A stretch of 32,030 nt of DNA from an uncultured bacterium (GTDB lineage Bacteria > Cyanobacteriota > Vampirovibrionia > LMEP-6097): contig CAIYXB010000194.1 of assembly GCA_903930015.1 (NCBI GenBank), positions 1-32,030 on the forward strand. The letters run 5' to 3'. The position numbers and the translations under genes were made by a program. The notes beneath the pieces are model-generated. The model did no database searches. It had not been told where the DNA came from and saw only the letters and a program-made list of their open reading frames with translations. This document shows positions 1-8,899 of the stretch, piece after piece. Every line of letters begins with the position of its first letter. Within the stretch, counting starts at the first letter, position 1.

Positions 1-1
1 A

Positions 2-538
2 GATGAAAAAGCTGGATTACGCGATAAAGCAATTCAAGAGCTTGAAATTGGTCAAGTAATTTCTGGTGAAGTTGTTAGAGTTGCTGAGTTTGGTGCTTTT
101 ATTGATATCGGTGGTATTGATGGTTTACTTCCAGTTTCTGAAATTTCTTGGCAGAGAATCTCTCACCCACGTGAAGTTCTTAGCGTTAGCGATAAAATCT
201 CAGTTAAAATTCTTAAAATTGATAAAGCATCTAAGAAAATCAGTCTTTCATTCAAACGTCTTCAACCAGATCCTTGGACTGAGATTGAAGGTAAATTCGC
301 TGAAGGAATGGTTGTTAAAGGTACAGTTGTAAAACTTGCTGTATTTGGTGTGTTTGTTGAAATCTACCCAGGTGTTGAAGCTTTACTTCCTACTTCAGAA
401 ATTACTAATGATGAAGAAGACCCATCACCAGATAATTATTTAAAACCAGGTGATGAGGTTGAAGTTCTAATTAAGAAATTCTCTCCATATGAAAGAAGAA
501 TTAGTCTTTCATTGAAAGATCTTAATTCAGTAAGATAG
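2..538 (+). CDS. rpsA: 30S ribosomal protein S1 (3' partial; gene continues upstream of the window)
   Basis: Frame 2 is open from the window start: DEKAGLRDKAIQELEIGQVISGEVVRVAEFGAFIDIGGIDGLLPVSEIS...; two S1 RNA-binding repeats; stop TAG at 536-538. The listed 308..538 ORF is only its internal-Met portion. Confidence 0.9.
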   Translation, partial: DEKAGLRDKAIQELEIGQVISGEVVRVAEFGAFIDIGGIDGLLPVSEISWQRISHPREVLSVSDKISVKILKIDKASKKISLSFKRLQPDPWTEIEGKFAEGMVVKGTVVKLAVFGVFVEIYPGVEALLPTSEITNDEEDPSPDNYLKPGDEVEVLIKKFSPYERRISLSLKDLNSVR

Positions 539-562
539 TTTTAGAAGCTACAGTTTAAAAGT

Positions 563-590
563 AAAAAGCGGAGAATGTTCTCCGCTTTTT
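563..590 (+). terminator. Rho-independent terminator after rpsA
   Basis: AAAAAGCGGAGAA-TG-TTCTCCGCTTTTT perfect 13-bp stem with T-run, 24 nt after the stop. Confidence 0.9.
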
Positions 591-601
591 TATTATTAGT
601 A

Positions 602-799
602 TTAAAACAATTTTCTTCTTACTTCAAATTGTTGATTTATTTGTTTGAGTTTGTCATTGCGCAAACTTATATCTAGATTAGCTTTGGTGCTAATTTCATA
701 AATCAAAGGTAACATTAGTGTAACCTTTTCTGATGGTTCTCTTTGTCTTAGTGCGCCAGAGCTACCGCCTTTGAAACTACTTCTTACAAATGTAGTCAT
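602..799 (-). CDS. small hypothetical protein (65 aa)
   Basis: ORF with a strong Shine-Dalgarno (AAAGGAGGATAATTATG on the minus strand). Confidence 0.6.
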   Translation of the reverse strand: MTTFVRSSFKGGSSGALRQREPSEKVTLMLPLIYEISTKANLDISLRNDKLKQINQQFEVRRKLF

Positions 800-841
800 A
801 ATTATCCTCCTTTGCTTTGACCTATTACTAAATAAGCCAGA

Positions 842-1072
842 TCATGAAATGTTTGATTCTTTTTGAAGATTTTTCCATTGTGCCCAAATTTTTTCTTCTC
901 TGTCATCTAGGCTGGGCTCTATTTTTTTAGAGATAGCTTGATTAACCTCATCAAGACTATCTTGCTTGAAATCAATCTGCTTAAATCTATTTACGGATTT
1001 TGCAAAAACGGCAGGAAAAATTATAGTTCTTTCTTCAAATCTTGAAGCGTCTATTTGATCTAATGAAACCAT
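842..1072 (-). CDS. small hypothetical protein (76 aa)
   Basis: ORF with a G-rich SD-like stretch (GGGGGG) upstream of ATG; co-oriented with the 65-aa ORF. Confidence 0.5.
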   Translation of the reverse strand: MVSLDQIDASRFEERTIIFPAVFAKSVNRFKQIDFKQDSLDEVNQAISKKIEPSLDDREEKIWAQWKNLQKESNIS

Positions 1073-1194
1073 TTACCCCCCTGGTTTAAGTTAAATCTCT
1101 TAAGGTTCAACCTGCTCTTTGGATCATTCCCAAGAGTCTATTATCTTTAACTAAGTTAGATTAGAATAGTTTAATTTTAACTAAGATCAGAAAT

Positions 1195-2457
1195 TTATTT
1201 TTTATAAAGACAAACGATACGGTCTAACTTTAGACCCTGATCTTTTTTAAGAAATGCAGAGTTGTATCTGCTTGCTTCTGGAATATCGTCATTAATTATT
1301 AACTCTACTGAAAAACCACATTCTTGAGCCTCTTGAGCGATAATCTCAGCTGTAATAATTTTATAAGCGCCAGCCGCTACTTTTTTTATCACATCACCAA
1401 CAACATAGAAAGCCCATCTTTTTGGTTTGAGCGTTTTGTAGGCTTGTTCTAAATGTTCACGCATAGCCAGTCTATATTTTTCTTCAACAGAGGTATGCAG
1501 AGTTTCTTTGCGAACTTCTTTAAAGTCATATCCCAAATACCATTCACGTAACCAGTTATCCCAAGCATAGCTTTGAGCAGTAAAGTATGGAGGACTTGTT
1601 ACTATCAAATCAATACTTGCTTCTAGATCAATAGGCATGTCCATTGCACTTGCTAGTAACGAGAGTCCTTCATTTTTTAGTGCGCCATCACAGAGAAGTT
1701 TCTTAGATCTTTTTATAAGACATTCTTTTAAATTTCTTTGAGGTTTTTCAAGACCATGTTTGATTGAATAATTTTTTACATAATTTGGAGCCATGCTGTA
1801 TGAGTGTGAACAAGGGACACTAAGGCTTGTTTCAGCAGATCCATGCAAAATACCAATAATTACTCCAGTCCAATATTTTGCGTATTTTGCTTTTTCTTTT
1901 GAACTAAGTTTACTTACCCTTTCTTTTTTAAACGAGAAATCTTTCTCTAATGTTTTTCTAAAAGCAAGAATTTGTTCTAAGACTTCTTGAGTGTAAAATA
2001 CTTTTACTTCGTCTTGAACAGAATTAATCTCATCTTGGCTAACAGCTTCAAGTTTTAAATTTTCTAAGTAAGCGACGGCTTCATCATGATCAATATGATT
2101 AGTTTTGGCGCAGGTTAGAGCGTATGCTTCAGGCGCAACATCAAGCCCGATACCAAATCTGTCGTTTAGGCAGGCTTCTAGTGCAGTTGTTCCTTTACCT
2201 GAAAAAGGGTCAAGTACACGATCTCCTTTCTTACTGAAATTCATAATAAAATAATTTGCAAGTGCAGGAGGAAAAGAACCAGATCTTGACGCCATGCCAT
2301 GCAGGCTGTGCCCCCAGCTGCGTTTTTTTTCTTTCCAGGAGTTTACTAAGAACTGACTACTTGTAAAAAATCTACCTTTTTCAAAAACAGTACTATTTGA
2401 AAGTACAAGGTCTTGCAGGGTTGAATTTAGTTCTTTTTTTTGTTGTTTAATAGGCAC
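1195..2457 (-). CDS. DNA methyltransferase (N4-cytosine/N6-adenine type)
   Basis: SAM motif region DPFSGKGTTALEA and catalytic motif TSPPYFTAQSYAWDNWLREWYLG. Confidence 0.85.
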   Translation of the reverse strand: MPIKQQKKELNSTLQDLVLSNSTVFEKGRFFTSSQFLVNSWKEKKRSWGHSLHGMASRSGSFPPALANYFIMNFSKKGDRVLDPFSGKGTTALEACLNDRFGIGLDVAPEAYALTCAKTNHIDHDEAVAYLENLKLEAVSQDEINSVQDEVKVFYTQEVLEQILAFRKTLEKDFSFKKERVSKLSSKEKAKYAKYWTGVIIGILHGSAETSLSVPCSHSYSMAPNYVKNYSIKHGLEKPQRNLKECLIKRSKKLLCDGALKNEGLSLLASAMDMPIDLEASIDLIVTSPPYFTAQSYAWDNWLREWYLGYDFKEVRKETLHTSVEEKYRLAMREHLEQAYKTLKPKRWAFYVVGDVIKKVAAGAYKIITAEIIAQEAQECGFSVELIINDDIPEASRYNSAFLKKDQGLKLDRIVCLYKK

Positions 2458-2488
2458 TAGAACAATAGATGTTCATTTGGCCAAGCGG

Positions 2489-2510
2489 GTTCCGCTTTTG
2501 AGTGCGGAAC
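2489..2510. other. hairpin upstream of methyltransferase start
   Basis: GTTCCGC-TTTTGAGT-GCGGAAC, 7-bp perfect stem. Confidence 0.5.
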
Positions 2511-2566
2511 ACATTTACATAATACGCTTTATCGAAAATATTAATCTTTTGCTAACGGAGCTTAAT

Positions 2567-2692
2567 TAGCTGTTGTTAAGAAAGTTCGAGAACAAGGCTT
2601 TCGAGCAGCGAAAAGGCTGAGTTTACTGGTGGTAAATGGTGCCTTTGAGCTGCGAGAGTAACGCAGTTATCGGGCTTTGTTAACATCAGCTA
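2567..2692 (+). repeat. 126-bp palindromic dispersed element, family A copy 1
   Basis: Terminal arms TAGCTGTTGTTAA / TTAACATCAGCTA; core ...TTCGAGAACAAGGCTTTCGAGCAGCGAAAAGGCTGAGTTTACTGGTGGTAAATG...GAGAGTAACGCAGTTATCGGGC, nearly identical to copy 2. Confidence 0.9.
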
Positions 2693-4359
2693 GAAAATTT
2701 ATAACAAAGAACAGTCTTTGCTGGCATATCCACAACAATTGACTTATTACTTAGGCTTTTTTGATTAGAATAAGTGTAAACACCATCATCATTGGATAAG
2801 CTACTTTGTTTTGAATAGTTTGAGCTGTCGAAAATTTCTCTATAAAATCCAGCTTTGGGAACATCTATCTGTAAGCTTTGTTTTGCAGTATTTGCAAAAT
2901 TCACGGCTGTAACCATAAATTCAGAAAAATTATAATTCCATCTTTGGAAAGTAACAACTTGCTTGTCAATATTTGTTACACAAAATCTTTCGGATAGTAA
3001 ATCAGTTTTATGAAGTAATTCTTCGTCTTCATAGAGCATAGAAATATCTTCATAAAATGATCTTAGATTTTTATATCTTGAAAAAATTTCATCCAAAATA
3101 TCTTGTCTAAAATATTTTTTGCTCGGTAAAAGAAAACTTAGTGCAATTAATATTTTAAAATCATTTTCTGCTAAACCCTTTGTATCAAAGTTTTTAAGCA
3201 ATCCAAGTAGGAAATTCTCAGATAGTATATTTGAGCAAAAGTTCTCTAAATTTTTTTGATTATCTCTTAGGATTTCTAAAACTTGTTTGAGCCATACGAT
3301 ATTTAATTTAAAATCAAAATTAAGTGAATTAGCATTAGCGCTTGTCATTAGATTAAAACAACTTGTTTCTTGGGCTATTGAAAATACCCCCCGGCTTCTT
3401 TTATGAATTAGGTTGTTTGCTCTCATAAGAAAATTTCTATTTTTGCTATCTTCTTTAAGTAAAACTTGTTCTAGTGCACCAAAATTGAATCCGTCGATAT
3501 GCATTTCTTCTAACCAATAAATGATATTAGAGAGATAAAAATTTTCGTGAATAGGCTTTTGTAAAGTCTTAAAAGCACCATAATTAGCGATAATTTCGTT
3601 TGTGAAGTAAGGTAAGTTAATGATTATTCCAATACCTTTTTGATGTAGAAAATCAACAAAACATTTAAAATCGTTTATTTGTCCGTATGCACTGGATGGA
3701 GTAAAAAGTAGAGCCTCTTTATTAAGCGAATATTTATTTGAATAACTTAAATCTATAACTGATTCAAATAAATTATTTAATTCAAGATGAGTAAAATTTT
3801 CTTCTATGGCTTTTTCATAAACGTAGTTTGCTAAATTTTGATAATTATCAAAATTATTTTCTTTAAGTACATTTAAATCAATAGCCTTGATAACAAGAGG
3901 CTTAATTTTCATGTCTGAACTTTCTCTTGTCTTAATCCATTCTTGATCTTGCCATTTAAATTCTTCATCACTAAAATAACTTGAATACCTTTCAGTGACA
4001 GTGGTTTCTTTAGCAAAAGGATCATTGATGATCTTAATTTCATCATTTAGTTGATGTATTGCAAATTGATAAGCGAAAGGTTTTTTGCGTGGAGCCAATG
4101 TTAATGACCAAATCCCATTATCATCAACTTTTTTCATGGGGTTTGTGGTTTGACTCCAATTGTTAAAATCAGCAATCAAAGAAACGGCTTTTGCATTTGG
4201 AGCCCATAAACAAACTATGATTTCTTCAGAAATCATATCTTTGTTTACACCAAGAAATTTATGTAAGTGGTAGTGCTCAGATTCAAGTGCAGATTTAATA
4301 TCAAATTCATTTACAGAATTTTCTTTAATTAGTTTTTCTTTATTTCCTGCAAAAAGCAA
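2686..4359 (-). CDS. GH13 glycogen branching enzyme-like protein, predicted catalytically inactive
   Basis: N-terminal CBM48 (VCLWAPNAKAVSLIADFNNW), GlgB-like barrel landmarks (LLFTPSSAYGQINDFKCFVDFLHQKGIGIIINLPYF, WLEEMHIDGFNFGALEQVLL, IAQETSCF) and GlgB-like C-terminal domain; usual catalytic residues not retained. TTG start. Confidence 0.75.
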   Translation of the reverse strand: MLFAGNKEKLIKENSVNEFDIKSALESEHYHLHKFLGVNKDMISEEIIVCLWAPNAKAVSLIADFNNWSQTTNPMKKVDDNGIWSLTLAPRKKPFAYQFAIHQLNDEIKIINDPFAKETTVTERYSSYFSDEEFKWQDQEWIKTRESSDMKIKPLVIKAIDLNVLKENNFDNYQNLANYVYEKAIEENFTHLELNNLFESVIDLSYSNKYSLNKEALLFTPSSAYGQINDFKCFVDFLHQKGIGIIINLPYFTNEIIANYGAFKTLQKPIHENFYLSNIIYWLEEMHIDGFNFGALEQVLLKEDSKNRNFLMRANNLIHKRSRGVFSIAQETSCFNLMTSANANSLNFDFKLNIVWLKQVLEILRDNQKNLENFCSNILSENFLLGLLKNFDTKGLAENDFKILIALSFLLPSKKYFRQDILDEIFSRYKNLRSFYEDISMLYEDEELLHKTDLLSERFCVTNIDKQVVTFQRWNYNFSEFMVTAVNFANTAKQSLQIDVPKAGFYREIFDSSNYSKQSSLSNDDGVYTYSNQKSLSNKSIVVDMPAKTVLCYKFSS

Positions 4360-4453
4360 ATCAACCCCTAGAAATAATTTAGTATTCCTTAATCATATTT
4401 TATGTCATTTTCTTTTTATGGCAAGTGTGCTAGGCGCGATTAGTCGTTGTAGT

Positions 4454-4579
4454 TAGGTGCTGTTAAGAAAGTTCGAGAACAAGGCTTTCGAGCAGCGAAA
4501 AGGCTGAGTTTACTGGTGGTAAATGATGACTTTGAGCTGGGAGAGTAACGCAGTTATCGGGCTTTGTTAACAGTACCTA
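4454..4579 (+). repeat. 126-bp palindromic dispersed element, family A copy 2
   Basis: Arms TAGGTGCTGTTAA / TTAACAGTACCTA; core differs from copy 1 at about 3 positions. Confidence 0.9.
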
Positions 4580-5429
4580 GTGCAGAAGTATATAGTTTGG
4601 CTGTTTTTTCTGCAAGTGATCTAATCTCTAAGATGAAATTCTGTCTTTCGTCTTTGCTAATAGCACCTCTCGCGTCGAGTAAATTGAAGCAATGTGAGCA
4701 TTTAAGCACATAATCAAAAGCTGGAATAGCCATAAATTTATCTAAGCATAATTGCGCTTCGGCAGAATATTCCTTATAGAGTCTTGAGAGTCTGTCTACA
4801 TCACTAATTTCAAAATTGTAGGTACTTTGTTCAAATTCGTTTCTTTTGTATATGTCTTTATAAAAAACTTGTTTACCATTATGTTCATGCCAAAGAAGGT
4901 CAAAAACTGAGTCAACTTTTTGTAGATACATCGCGATCCTTTCAAGACCATAAGTTAATTCTACGGCGACAGGTTTAATTTCAATGCCACCAGCTTGTTG
5001 AAAATAGGTAAACTGAGTAATTTCCATGCCGTCCAACCAGACTTCCCAGCCGCAGCCCCAAGCTCCAAGTGTTGGACTTTCCCAATTATCTTCAACAAAG
5101 CGAATATCATGAGCAAGTACATCAATACCAATAGCTTTTAAGCTATCAAGATAGAGGTCCTGAGAATTATGAGGATTAGGTTGCATGATAACTTGGTACT
5201 GAAAATAGTGTTGAAGTCTATTTGGGTTTTCTGCGTATCTGCCATCGGTTGGTCTTCGACAAGGCTCAATGCAGGCCATGTTCCATTCTTTATTTTCAAG
5301 CACTCTTAAAAAAGTCGCAGGGTTCATTGTGCTTGCACCTTTTTCCGTGTCATAAGGTTGCATAATGACACAGCCGTGATCTGACCAAAACCTGTTGAGA
5401 GTAAAAATTAATTCCTGGAAACTCAGCAT
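4554..5429 (-). CDS. glyQ: glycine--tRNA ligase alpha subunit
   Basis: [44 protein letters not shown]...; highly characteristic. Last codons lie inside repeat copy A2. Confidence 0.97.
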   Translation of the reverse strand: MLSFQELIFTLNRFWSDHGCVIMQPYDTEKGASTMNPATFLRVLENKEWNMACIEPCRRPTDGRYAENPNRLQHYFQYQVIMQPNPHNSQDLYLDSLKAIGIDVLAHDIRFVEDNWESPTLGAWGCGWEVWLDGMEITQFTYFQQAGGIEIKPVAVELTYGLERIAMYLQKVDSVFDLLWHEHNGKQVFYKDIYKRNEFEQSTYNFEISDVDRLSRLYKEYSAEAQLCLDKFMAIPAFDYVLKCSHCFNLLDARGAISKDERQNFILEIRSLAEKTAKLYTSALGTVNKAR

Positions 5430-5468
5430 GTGATTATTATATAGTAAACCAAAATTGTTTTCTCCAAA

Positions 5469-5511
5469 TTTTCACGACCCTTGCGCATTCGGCATAACAC
5501 GGTCGTGAAAA
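5469..5511. other. hairpin in the glyQ upstream region
   Basis: TTTTCACGACC ... GGTCGTGAAAA, 11-bp perfect stem, 21-nt loop. Confidence 0.6.
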
Positions 5512-5615
5512 ATCTGAGATTCAAAATACTTACTGCGCCCGTGTTTAGCCCCTTGGGGCTTCTGCTGTGATGATGTTTTCGTTGTTTTGCTTCACAAAAC
5601 TTAAATGCTACATCA

Positions 5616-5654
5616 ATCCGATATGCTCCAGGGTGTTGCAAATTTTCCGAAAAC
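5616..5654 (+). repeat. 39-nt dispersed repeat, family B copy 1
   Basis: ATCCGATATGCTCCAGGGTGTTGCAAATTTTCCGAAAAC; matches the reverse complement of 31992-32030 at 37/39 positions. Confidence 0.85.
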
Positions 5655-5719
5655 AGTTTTGGTCTCTATAATTTATACCAATTCATCTGTCAAAGATTTT
5701 TTCGTATGCCGGATTGGTA

Positions 5720-6040
5720 TTATACTTTCAATGTTAAAAATTCTTTTATAAGATCAAATTTCTTTTGGCTAACGCCTTTGACGCGCATCAAGTCTTCGAT
5801 TTTATTGAAGCGACCTTCAGTGTCTCTGTTCTTGACTATGTTTTTTGCGAGCTTATCGCTTACACTAGGAAGACTAGCAAAATCTTGCCAGGTAGCAAGA
5901 TTGAGATTAATTAGATAAGCTTTTTTTCCTTCAGTTTTTGTTTTTAAAACATATTTTTCATACTGATAATTTTTTGTCATGTAAATCAAAAAACTTAGTA
6001 CAGTAAAAAAAATAAAAATAATTATTGCAAGTATTCTCAT
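5720..6040 (-). CDS. ComEA-like helix-hairpin-helix DNA-binding protein, N-terminal TM segment
   Basis: N-terminal hydrophobic segment then INLNLATWQDFASLPSVSDKLAKNIVKNRDTEGRFNKIEDLMRVKGVSQKKFDLIKEFL (HhH pair). Confidence 0.8.
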   Translation of the reverse strand: MRILAIIIFIFFTVLSFLIYMTKNYQYEKYVLKTKTEGKKAYLINLNLATWQDFASLPSVSDKLAKNIVKNRDTEGRFNKIEDLMRVKGVSQKKFDLIKEFLTLKV

Positions 6041-7009
6041 TTAAGTTAAAGCCAAGTTTTTATTTGCTTCTGTGATTTTCTTTTGACATTCTTCAAGATA
6101 GCTTACTATTTGAGTTCCATTGGCTCCACCACTAGTGGGCTTTAGGTTTTTTTCAATACAGTCTAAGAAATGTTTGCATTCTAGTCTTAGTGGCTCATCA
6201 TTTGAGTAAACTGGTCTTTCAACTGTAATAGCACCATCATCATTAATACTATAAATCTCAAGTTTATTTTGTTTAAACGTGTCATTTAAAACAGCTGTTT
6301 TTTTAGATCCATTTACGGTTAGTAGAGCTTGTTTCTGTGGGTCAAGCCAGCTGTTATGGATGTGTGCTCCAATATTGCCTGGGAAAACAAAGTCTATATG
6401 AACTACATCTACTTCATCATCTTGTTTTGAAGCCCAAGCTTTTACATTGGTGATTTCATTGGGTTCAGCTGAAAGTATATAAGACATCATTGAAAAGTCA
6501 TGAGGAGCCAAATCCCACATGACGTTTGCGTGACGACCTTGATTCTTATTAAAATTTCTTCTATCAGAATTTAAATATTGAATATCTCCAAGTTCTCCGT
6601 TCTCAATAATTTGTTTGAGTTTGTTTACTGCAGGATGGTATAGAAGTAGGTGTCCTACCATGAGAACTAGATCTTTATCCTCAGCAAGTTTATGTAACTC
6701 TTGTGCTTCAATTAGTTTTTGAGCGAGTGGCTTTTCAACATAGACATGTTTACCAGCACTAAGAGCTTTTTTTGCAAAATTAAAATGTGTGTCTGAAGGA
6801 GTTGCAATAACAATTCCCTCTAGCTCGGGATCTTTGATTAACTCATTGAAGTCACTAAAAAGTTTTATTTTATTGTCATCTCTATAATAGGAATCAATTC
6901 TTTCTAAATGACTATCGCAAATTGCATACAAAGAACCTAGTTCGTAAAAATTACGAACTAAATTTTTCCCCCAGTGACCACATCCTATAACAGCAATTTT
7001 CATGGACAA
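6041..7009 (-). CDS. Gfo/Idh/MocA family oxidoreductase
   Basis: MKIAVIGCGHWGKNLVRNFYELG Rossmann motif; ...IATPSDTHFNFAKKALSAGKHVYVEKPLA. Confidence 0.93.
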   Translation of the reverse strand: MSMKIAVIGCGHWGKNLVRNFYELGSLYAICDSHLERIDSYYRDDNKIKLFSDFNELIKDPELEGIVIATPSDTHFNFAKKALSAGKHVYVEKPLAQKLIEAQELHKLAEDKDLVLMVGHLLLYHPAVNKLKQIIENGELGDIQYLNSDRRNFNKNQGRHANVMWDLAPHDFSMMSYILSAEPNEITNVKAWASKQDDEVDVVHIDFVFPGNIGAHIHNSWLDPQKQALLTVNGSKKTAVLNDTFKQNKLEIYSINDDGAITVERPVYSNDEPLRLECKHFLDCIEKNLKPTSGGANGTQIVSYLEECQKKITEANKNLALT

Positions 7010-7039
7010 ATCCCTTAAAATAATAGCAAATAATCTACC

Positions 7040-7954
7040 TTACTTGATTTCAATTATAATAGTGTTACTTTTTTCGCCGTCTTCTCTGGTAATTGATACT
7101 TTATATTTACCTTTTGCTTGGTCTTTGGAACTAGCAAAAGTGAGTTTGTGAACACCCTTTTCAAGGACTTTGTTTGTTAAAAGCATCTCTTTAGCATTTG
7201 ATATAGCAACAGGAGCCTCTGTAGTTGCGACAGTACCATTGGCAGTAGTGCCGTTTGCAGTAGCAGTACTCTTTGCTGTTGTGCCGTTTGCTGCCGCGCC
7301 ATTTGTTGTAGCCTCAGTCTTAGCATCTTCTTTTTTAGCTTCATCAGTACCTTCTGCGGGACTATCGAGTGGCTCCATGAACACTTTAATTTTTTCAGGA
7401 TCAAGTTTAGTAGCACTAATGGTGATCTCTTCTCCAGCTTTAATTGCAATTGGTTCTTTTGGTACTTCAATGCTAGGTTGAAAGATTTGAGATGCTTTGA
7501 AATAATAAACCTTATCTTTTTCATTGACAATCAATGTAAGCTTGCCTTCAAGAGTGTTTCTTTCATCACTTGATTTAATAACTCCACTAAATTCAAAACT
7601 ATCTTGTAGATTAGTGTAGATTGTATTATCTTTGGTAAACATTATATTCCAAATATTATTATTGTTACCGTCGCTTCTCCATAAAAAACGATCACTGATA
7701 TTTTCAAAAACTAAAATACCTACTGCGTCTTTAAAACCAGCTTCTTTGGGTAAAAAATTAATCTTTACTTCCTTAGATTCACCACTAGTACCAGATTCTA
7801 TAGGTGTCGCTGTCCCAAGATATTCTCCAAGAGGAATATCTTTGGGTGCACCAAGACCAATTTTTTCTTTGATCATTTCACATGAGCTTAAACTCATAGT
7901 TAAAAAAATTAGTGTAGTTAATAGATAAAAGAGCTTTTTGCTTAAAGTTATCAT
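7040..7954 (-). CDS. putative lipoprotein with Ala/Thr/Asn/Gly repetitive linker
   Basis: Signal peptide plus lipobox-like LSSC; linker TTNGAAANGTTAKSTATANGTTANGTVATTE. Confidence 0.65.
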   Translation of the reverse strand: MITLSKKLFYLLTTLIFLTMSLSSCEMIKEKIGLGAPKDIPLGEYLGTATPIESGTSGESKEVKINFLPKEAGFKDAVGILVFENISDRFLWRSDGNNNNIWNIMFTKDNTIYTNLQDSFEFSGVIKSSDERNTLEGKLTLIVNEKDKVYYFKASQIFQPSIEVPKEPIAIKAGEEITISATKLDPEKIKVFMEPLDSPAEGTDEAKKEDAKTEATTNGAAANGTTAKSTATANGTTANGTVATTEAPVAISNAKEMLLTNKVLEKGVHKLTFASSKDQAKGKYKVSITREDGEKSNTIIIEIK

Positions 7955-7987
7955 TAGAATAATTATAGAATAGTTTTAACTAGCGTC

Positions 7988-8899
7988 ATGAGGCAAATAG
8001 TAAAAAAAACAATTTTTGTGATATCAGTAATAGTCTTTGTGATTATTAGTTATAGTCTAATTGAAATTTTTACAAATAAAGCTATAAAAGAAGATAAGCC
8101 AAAAGCTAAAGAGGAAAAGCCCAGCCAACGGGATTCCAGGAAAATACCCTTTGATAAACCAATTTCTATATTGGTTTTAGGTGCAGATTCGATGATACCA
8201 GGCAAATTAAAAGGTTGGCGCGGTAGATCGGATTTTATTGCACTTGTCTATATCAACCCAGCTCAACAGAAAATTCATATTTTGAGTATTCCTCGTGATA
8301 CTCAAGTGAGTTTGAAAAATCATGATGTGAGTAAAATTAATGCAGCTAATCAGCTCGGTGGCTATACTTTCGCTAAAAGGTCTGTGCAACAACTTTTAGG
8401 TATCAAAATCGATCATGTCTTTGTGTTTAGTATTCAAGCAGTTATAGATATGATAGATACCCTTGGTAAAGTTAAAATTTTTGTTCCACAAGCAATGTAC
8501 TACAACGACAATAGTGCAGATTTGCATATAAATATCAAACCAGGCTTGCAAGAAATGGATGGAATGCAATTAATGAATTTTGTAAGATTTAGAAATAAAA
8601 ATAGGGGTGATATTGCAAGGATTGAACGACAACATATTTTCTTCAGGGCGGTTCAAAGAAAATTAAAAGAACCAGAGATAGCATTTCGTCTACCGCAGTT
8701 TCTTTTTAAGGCAAATAAGGCATTTTTAACTGAGATGGACTTTTCGGAAATGTTTGAATTTGGTCTTTTGGCAAGAACCTTAAACATGTCTGATATTGAG
8801 AGTCATATTGTTCCTGGGGACTTTGGTTCAGACGGTAGTTGGCTTGTGAAAAAACCTGAATTACGAGATATGATGAATAAGATAACTGATGGCAACTGA
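7988..8899 (+). CDS. LytR-CpsA-Psr (LCP) family protein
   Basis: N-terminal TM; RSDFIALVYINPAQQKIHILSIPRDTQV; MDGMQLMNFVRFRNKNRGDIARIERQ. Confidence 0.93.
   Translation: MRQIVKKTIFVISVIVFVIISYSLIEIFTNKAIKEDKPKAKEEKPSQRDSRKIPFDKPISILVLGADSMIPGKLKGWRGRSDFIALVYINPAQQKIHILSIPRDTQVSLKNHDVSKINAANQLGGYTFAKRSVQQLLGIKIDHVFVFSIQAVIDMIDTLGKVKIFVPQAMYYNDNSADLHINIKPGLQEMDGMQLMNFVRFRNKNRGDIARIERQHIFFRAVQRKLKEPEIAFRLPQFLFKANKAFLTEMDFSEMFEFGLLARTLNMSDIESHIVPGDFGSDGSWLVKKPELRDMMNKITDGN

Noticed and set aside
66-332. 88-aa plus-strand ORF in the track
   Set aside because: Out of frame with the open S1-domain frame that runs from position 2 to 538; it is a shadow ORF of rpsA.
2584-2594. GTTCGAGAAC within the family A core looks like a tRNA T-arm
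   Set aside because: No acceptor stem, anticodon arm or CCA end in the right spacing; it is part of the repeat fold, not a tRNA.
5423-5641. 72-aa minus-strand ORF upstream of glyQ
   Set aside because: Lies across hairpins and the family B repeat, no coding signature, and runs into the glyQ start; most likely spurious.
5423-5720. Possible T-box or other tRNA-linked riboswitch upstream of glyQ
   Set aside because: Several small hairpins but no recognisable T-box sequence; the region is better explained by dispersed repeats.
7170-7481. 103-aa plus-strand and 117-aa minus-strand ORFs over the lipoprotein linker
   Set aside because: Low-complexity shadow frames created by the repetitive linker of the 304-aa lipoprotein.
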